26,579 nucleotides of DNA from a virus, in IMG/VR virus record IMGVR_UViG_3300031784_000173, positions 1 to 26,579 of that record, one strand, 5' to 3'. A program made the translations under genes and the position numbers. Positions 22,363 to 26,579 of the stretch are shown here, one piece after another. Every line of letters begins with the position of its first letter. The stretch's first letter is position 1. The notes below the pieces were generated by a model. That model was not told where the DNA came from and searched no databases. It saw nothing but the letters and a program-made list of their open reading frames with translations.

Positions 22363-24912
22363 TTAACCCAATCCAATTTTCTTAAGCATATTAGTGATGA
22401 AGCTATCAGCACTGCCGGTAGTCATCTTTGCAATTGTATTACCAATCGCTGCATAGAACGTAGCATCTGCATTTTGTTCTGCAGAATACTTAGAAGCGTT
22501 AGCTGTAATTGTAGTCTTTGCAATGTCGGTAGCACGGCTGGCATCATTGTCACCCGTCTTCCAAGCCATTTCAAGCTTGTCACGATAGGTTTGCTGCAGC
22601 TGTGCGTATGTAGAAGCTGACAAGTCTGTAGCGTTTTTAGCATTCACAGCTGTCATAGCGTTCACTTCACGAGTATTAGCTGTGGAGATGTCGGCTAAGG
22701 TTTTAGCATTGGCAATATTAATCTGTGCAGACAGGTTAGCATTGAAGTCAGCTCTGTCATTAGCTTCTTGTGCATTAAACTTCAACAAGTCTGCGGTAGT
22801 AGCCATGTTTGTCAAAGCAACTTTGTTACGCTCTGCAGTGTTGTATTGATCAGCAGTGAGAGCAAGCTGTGCATTCACCTTATCAGCATCCAAAGCCAAT
22901 GTAGCATTGGTAGCCTTAGCAGCGTTCTTTGCGGCAGTGTCAGAGAGGATAGCTTGTGAAATCTCTTGAGCTTTAAACAAAGTAGTTTGTTGTCTCAAGT
23001 CTGTGTTCTTCAAGTCCATTGCCAAGAAAGCTTTAGCATTCTCAACAGCCACTTGCTGACGGTTGTTCAAGTTGGTTGTCTCAAGGTTTGCCATCTGTGC
23101 AGCATTAGCCATAACAACAGCTTGCCTGTTAGACAAGTTTGCAACGTTCATGGTGTTAGCAAGCTGTGCATTCTCAAGAGCAATCTGTACATCAGCTGTG
23201 AAATTCTTGTCTGCAATGTCTGCAATACGAGCAGCGTTCAACACCCTAGTCTGGAAGTTTTGATCAAACTCTTGACCCAAGAATGCAGCACGTTGTTGTC
23301 CTGTGAGCACTGCCATTTGTTGGCGGTTCGACAAGTTAGTCAAACCCATTTGCTCAAATACCTTAGCATCAGCTGCAGCAATGGGTGTAGCAGCCTCTAG
23401 GGTGGCCTGAATGATGGCCTGACCAGCTAAGCTACTAGCACCAAGTCCACGAGCTGCCATCTGTGCTGTAGCAGCTCTCATTGATGATGCAGCCCATGCA
23501 GGTGGATTACCAGCATCGAAGTTGGTTAAGATTTTATTGAGCTGACCTTGTGTGGTCATGTCTTCTGTGACAGTGCCTTGTGCGGCTACATTCTGTGCAA
23601 GAGCTGCTTCAACCTTTGGTTGCTCAACAGCTGTACCACTAACCAATTCACCAGCCTGTAGGGTTCTATCAGCAACAGGACCAACTTGTGTAGCTGTACC
23701 TTGTGCTGCTTGCACACCAGACAATGCTGTGGTTGTAGGAGCCTGTGTTGCTGCTGTAGCTTGTGCAGCCTGTGATACTGCACCTTGTTCAGCTTGCAGT
23801 GTAGACAGCTGCTGTTCAATGGCAGGTTGTGAGGTGGAGGCTGTAATGTCTTGTGCAGCTACAGTTTGTGGAGCTGCCACTGTTGATGCCACCACTGGTG
23901 TAACACCTGTAGCTTGCTGTGCAGCCACCGCTGTTGGCGCTGCCACACTCATTGCCGCAGTGGGTGTTGTAATGACAGCGTTACCTATTGTTTCGAGAGG
24001 TTGATCTGGGACGACACCACCGTCAGCCATGCGTACAACATCACCACCCTTTGAGAGCTGTAAAGTGGCAGGGTCACGTCTAGTCAAAGACTCAGAACGT
24101 CTTTTAGTAAGCAACCCCATCAAGGCAGCATATGCCATTGTGTTGTCTTGTTGTTTTGGTTGACCAGTGCCACCTAAGCTACCCAATGCACCTTTGGTTG
24201 CTAGGGTTTCTTTATATCCCCAAGCTGACGGAGCAGCACCAGCTGCGGTAGCCGCTGTAATACCACCAGCACCAAGAGTCCCAGTGCCACCAACCTCAGC
24301 GATTGTTAGACCTTGAGCACCACCCATACCAGTTGGACCAAGCCAAGTGGAAGGAGATGTCAATGTTGGACCGGCTAAGTTGGCACTAGATCCTGCAGTT
24401 AATGCAGCTTCGCCAGTGGTATTGGCAGCTAGGGTGTATCCCTCTGTTGATGCCAACGAAGCGTTGATGCCTGTACCGGAACCAAGAGCAGACCCACTAG
24501 CGCCACCAGCACCAGAGCCACTTAGAGCAGCAGCTTGTGTGTCTGCAGCAATAGATGCACCTGCACCTTCTGTAGCTGCCGCAAGGGTTGTATCAGCAGC
24601 AAACTGTCCACCAGCTTCACCAAGCAATGTGGGTGCTGCACCCTCTGCTGCCGCCTCTACTGCGAATGCGTTACCACCAGCTTCACCAAGTAGTTCAGGC
24701 CCACCAAACATCTCTGAGCCATACATACCACCAGCAACAAGTGCTAAGGTTACCCAACCACCGGGAATATTATCATTTACGGCATCATCAAGACCCGCAA
24801 GCTCATCGCTGACGCTACTAACTACGTCACCGACAATATCTCCAGCGCCGTCAATGACATCGCTGACAGCGTCTGTAATTCCACCAACAACACTACTTAC
24901 AAATCCACCCAT
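22363..24912 (-). CDS. Ala-rich virion protein with 11/22-residue Asn repeats
   Basis: This 849-residue protein has three parts. Residues 1 to about 290 are Gly/Ala/Ser-rich with a hydrophobic segment (GGWVTLALVAGGMYGSEM). Residues of about 310-440 are a low-complexity Ala/Gln/Thr/Val linker. Residues 526-767 form eleven 22-residue units, most beginning with Asn (several NL[S/N]NRQ) and with a second Asn at position 12, so Asn recurs every 11 residues. This predicts one very long helix or coiled coil. It is probably a structural or ejection component; sequences with NLNNRQ-type repeats are, to my memory, frequent in marine phage virion genes. The ribosome-binding site GGAG and a TAATG overlap mark the start. 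Confidence 0.75.
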   Translation of the reverse strand: MGGFVSSVVGGITDAVSDVIDGAGDIVGDVVSSVSDELAGLDDAVNDNIPGGWVTLALVAGGMYGSEMFGGPELLGEAGGNAFAVEAAAEGAAPTLLGEAGGQFAADTTLAAATEGAGASIAADTQAAALSGSGAGGASGSALGSGTGINASLASTEGYTLAANTTGEAALTAGSSANLAGPTLTSPSTWLGPTGMGGAQGLTIAEVGGTGTLGAGGITAATAAGAAPSAWGYKETLATKGALGSLGGTGQPKQQDNTMAYAALMGLLTKRRSESLTRRDPATLQLSKGGDVVRMADGGVVPDQPLETIGNAVITTPTAAMSVAAPTAVAAQQATGVTPVVASTVAAPQTVAAQDITASTSQPAIEQQLSTLQAEQGAVSQAAQATAATQAPTTTALSGVQAAQGTATQVGPVADRTLQAGELVSGTAVEQPKVEAALAQNVAAQGTVTEDMTTQGQLNKILTNFDAGNPPAWAASSMRAATAQMAARGLGASSLAGQAIIQATLEAATPIAAADAKVFEQMGLTNLSNRQQMAVLTGQQRAAFLGQEFDQNFQTRVLNAARIADIADKNFTADVQIALENAQLANTMNVANLSNRQAVVMANAAQMANLETTNLNNRQQVAVENAKAFLAMDLKNTDLRQQTTLFKAQEISQAILSDTAAKNAAKATNATLALDADKVNAQLALTADQYNTAERNKVALTNMATTADLLKFNAQEANDRADFNANLSAQINIANAKTLADISTANTREVNAMTAVNAKNATDLSASTYAQLQQTYRDKLEMAWKTGDNDASRATDIAKTTITANASKYSAEQNADATFYAAIGNTIAKMTTGSADSFITNMLKKIGLG
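22612..23337 (-). repeat. Eleven 22-residue (66-base) hendecad-type repeats
   Basis: Read in the frame of the 849-residue protein, units start at residues 526, 548, 570, 592, 614, 636, 658, 680, 702, 724 and 746. Position 1 is Asn in nine of eleven units and position 12 is Asn in nine of eleven. Ala often follows the second Asn. Counting was done by hand on the translated sequence and register was kept without gaps. Confidence 0.8.
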
Positions 24913-25235
24913 TATTTACTCCAATAATATATGTGAGCAATGTCCCCAGTTCTTAGAACAATCTGCTTTTCTATTTTCCAACCTGTGACCTTGCCAAACT
25001 TAGCCAATTTTGTATTGGCCTCCTTACAAAATCCTCTAACTGGGAGCAATACACTCTTATGTATGGCTTTTAAATCTTCCATGTATTGACTCTTTGTTTC
25101 TTTATTCCAATTAATCATGTCGGTATGAACCCAAAGAATGTTGTCAAACAATTCAAGATAGATGGTGTAGTTGTCACGTATTATCACGGGTCTTTTAGAA
25201 CAAACCCGTTTTGATAGCACGTCAACTAGCCTCAT
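24912..25235 (-). CDS. Hypothetical protein between virion genes
   Basis: This 107-residue basic protein has mixed alpha/beta character, including TIYLELFDNILWVHTDM and a C-terminus ending GDIAHIYYWSK. The start overlaps the previous stop (ATGA), and there is no strong ribosome-binding site. Its DNA is somewhat AT-richer (about 35% G+C in sampled lines) than the flanking virion genes. No domain is recognised. It may be a small accessory gene rather than a structural one. Confidence 0.6.
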   Translation of the reverse strand: MRLVDVLSKRVCSKRPVIIRDNYTIYLELFDNILWVHTDMINWNKETKSQYMEDLKAIHKSVLLPVRGFCKEANTKLAKFGKVTGWKIEKQIVLRTGDIAHIYYWSK

Positions 25236-25783
25236 TTAATAATGACTCGCCAAGCATATTCAGGGACATCGGAAGCTATAACTTGAAAGCTGCGTTGTAT
25301 GAATGCTTGTTTCAAATCTTCGTTTTCTTGCACACCGTATGCCATAGTGACACCAGATTTACGAACTTTATCAATTAATACTTCCAGTGAAGCATTTAAC
25401 TCTTGTCCAGATTCTGTAGTTGCCATAGCAAGCGCAACAACTCGTGGCATATGTTTATCAATAAACAACACCGTATTATTTTCTTGCAACAACAAGGCAT
25501 TACCAGACTTAAGCATTGCCTTCATCAGACTAATGACACGCTCAGGCTTATCATAACTCTTGCCAACATATTCTTTAATGATTGACGTAGCAGATGTCTT
25601 CTTAACAGCACCACCAACAGCAAAGCCCTGAGCCTTCTGACCAAGCTTAGAAGCAACAGCAGAATATTGTGTGGCAGTGGCAGGTGACGACATTAAGAAG
25701 TCACCAAAGTTCTGCATAGGACCATCGAACCCCATCTTACGGGCAACGATTTCACGCTGCTGTTCTGTAAAGTTATCTTTCAT
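25232..25783 (-). CDS. Probable virion-associated protein
   Basis: The 183-residue product begins MKDNFTEQQREIVARKMGFDGP and has a short linker, GFAVGGAVKK, at residues 53-62. After that comes an alpha/beta domain of about 115 residues (ALLLQENNTVLFIDKHMP, VIASDVPEYAWRVIIK). The linker recalls Gly-Gly segments in the other late proteins here. There is no catalytic motif I can name. AAGGGTACGAA precedes the ATG. It is encoded between the endolysin and the large virion proteins. Confidence 0.6.
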   Translation of the reverse strand: MKDNFTEQQREIVARKMGFDGPMQNFGDFLMSSPATATQYSAVASKLGQKAQGFAVGGAVKKTSATSIIKEYVGKSYDKPERVISLMKAMLKSGNALLLQENNTVLFIDKHMPRVVALAMATTESGQELNASLEVLIDKVRKSGVTMAYGVQENEDLKQAFIQRSFQVIASDVPEYAWRVIIK

Positions 25784-25808
25784 TTCGTACCCTTATAGAT
25801 GGACAAGA

Positions 25809-26273
25809 TTATACCTTAGCTTTGTATTCAGCTTCTGTCCAGAAACCGGGAACATACTTACCTGCAGGTTTGAAGATGGTTAGCTTTTGACCACGCATCT
25901 CAGGGGCAAAGCTGATGTGAGTCCAACGAGCAAACTCGTGAATCATTTGATCAAACTTCAAGCCAGAAGCTTCGATGGCTTTGCAGACATCCAAAGGAGT
26001 TCCAAAGCTTGGGCATACAAAGTCGATAGCCCAACCATCCATGTGGCTAGACACTTTGCTACCGCCTACAGCAACGTTCACCTCAGGTAGACGCAACCAT
26101 GAATTAACACGAATGCCTTTACCACCCAATGCTTCTCTAACCTTCTCCATGCCTTCGGCGGCAATCTTCATATTAGCCAATTGAGCTTCGCTGGGTTGGT
26201 TATTAATACCAAGACGCACAGCTGTTTCAGAGAATGTAGCCTCGTCCAAGCTAAAATGATTACTCAGTTGCAT
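25809..26273 (-). CDS. Endolysin, peptidase M15 (D-Ala-D-Ala-type) family
   Basis: This 154-residue zinc peptidase has family hallmarks: His77 and Asp84 in SSHMDGWAIDF, and His119 in WTHIS, the three expected zinc ligands. The N-terminal part (MQLSNHFSLDEATFS, LGINNQPSE) is typical of M15-type lysis enzymes and related phage hydrolases. It would cut peptide cross-links of peptidoglycan. It has no signal peptide, so release depends on the holin, whose gene overlaps its start by 14 bases. The ribosome-binding site CGGAGGAA is strong. Confidence 0.9.
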   Translation of the reverse strand: MQLSNHFSLDEATFSETAVRLGINNQPSEAQLANMKIAAEGMEKVREALGGKGIRVNSWLRLPEVNVAVGGSKVSSHMDGWAIDFVCPSFGTPLDVCKAIEASGLKFDQMIHEFARWTHISFAPEMRGQKLTIFKPAGKYVPGFWTEAEYKAKV

Positions 26274-26505
26274 TGTCTTCCTCCGTTGCGTTGTTCATTT
26301 TGATAGCAGCCAACCAGCCAATGAAGCCACCAATGATGGTGCTAAAGGCAGGGGCAATGATTGGGAAAATGTCTTTGTTGTCAATAACGCTGTTTGGCAT
26401 AAACATGCCACCAAGCAAACACAAAGTCATTGCAACAATTACAAAACACAGCGTAAACGACATATGCTTTGCAATGCTAATAATTGATTTCTGAAACTCT
26501 GTCAT
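26260..26505 (-). CDS. Probable holin
   Basis: This 81-residue membrane protein has two hydrophobic helices, about residues 16-36 and 47-69, and a charged, acidic C-terminus (NNATEEDNATE). Size, two-helix topology and overlap with the endolysin gene fit a phage holin that permeabilises the inner membrane at lysis. Its start overlaps the stop of the truncated upstream gene (ATGA) and is preceded by GAAGGG. Sequence alone cannot exclude another small membrane protein. Confidence 0.7.
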   Translation of the reverse strand: MTEFQKSIISIAKHMSFTLCFVIVAMTLCLLGGMFMPNSVIDNKDIFPIIAPAFSTIIGGFIGWLAAIKMNNATEEDNATE

Positions 26506-26579
26506 TTGATACCCTTCATCATCTCTTCAGTCTTAGACTTACTACCAGCAGAACTACCACGATGGAAGTTCAACACAGT
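26502..26579 (-). CDS. C-terminal fragment of an unidentified late gene, cut by window edge
   Basis: Only the last 25 codons lie in the window. They read through without a stop from the window edge, contain LNFHRGSSAGSKSKTEEMM, and end at a TGA that overlaps the holin start. The basic and Ser/Gly-rich tail gives no identity. The upstream part of the late operon, including any terminase, portal or capsid genes, is outside the window. Confidence 0.6.
   Translation of the reverse strand, partial: TVLNFHRGSSAGSKSKTEEMMKGIK

Noticed and set aside
24347-24988. A 213-codon open frame on the + strand, opposite the 849-residue gene
   Set aside because: It is the antisense shadow of a low-complexity Gly/Ala-rich gene; its product is only Ala/Pro/Ser-rich, and the - strand frame has the ribosome-binding site and overlaps.
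1-26579. CRISPR array, rRNA or insertion sequence
   Set aside because: No regularly spaced direct repeats, rRNA-like sequence or transposase gene was seen on either strand.

Overview
The window is part of a tailed double-stranded DNA phage genome (or a prophage of one), most likely a podovirus. The evidence is a T7-type set of replication genes (gp4-like primase-helicase, gp2.5-like ssDNA-binding protein, gp6-like 5'-3' exonuclease), tightly packed genes with many ATGA/TAATG stop-start overlaps, several nucleotide-pool enzymes, a lysis cassette, and very large virion proteins of the internal or DNA-ejection type. No host housekeeping gene, rRNA, tRNA or CRISPR array is visible. Base composition looks like roughly 45% G+C over most of the window. 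The host cannot be named from the sequence. The gene mix resembles marine and freshwater proteobacterial podoviruses, but that is inference.

Layout. Everything from 1 to 14862 is read on the + strand and everything from 14936 to the right edge on the - strand, so the two transcription units converge on a bidirectional terminator at about 14907-14937. The + strand starts inside an ADP-ribosylglycohydrolase gene. It continues with a small membrane protein, a GNAT acetyltransferase, a tyrosine recombinase (integrase), a cluster of very small genes including two overlapping single-helix membrane peptides, the primase-helicase, a family B DNA polymerase, the ssDNA-binding protein and a flap-type exonuclease. 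Next come a zinc-motif dATP/dGTP diphosphohydrolase-like protein, an HNH endonuclease, ThyX and a MazG-like pyrophosphatase. After an internal terminator lies a cobalamin-dependent ribonucleotide reductase, then a small promoter/palindrome region, a possible PD-(D/E)XK nuclease and a low-molecular-weight phosphatase. Together these genes would take over the host dNTP supply, degrade or recombine DNA, and replicate the phage genome.

The - strand, read from right to left, is a late operon: a truncated gene at the edge, holin, M15-type endolysin, two small virion-associated proteins, an 849-residue Ala-rich protein with a long 11/22-residue Asn-marked repeat, a 58-residue gene, a 169-residue structural protein, a 457-residue protein and a 1791-residue giant. 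The last has membrane-like segments in its first half and an ADP-ribosyltransferase-like segment near its C-terminus, inside a markedly AT-richer patch.

The most interesting combination is an ADP-ribosylglycohydrolase in the early region and an ART-like segment in a probable ejected virion protein. Other points are the polymerase (family B, minimal fingers, altered motif C, in an otherwise T7-like replisome), the integrase whose box II histidine is replaced by methionine, and the hendecad rod of the 849-residue protein.
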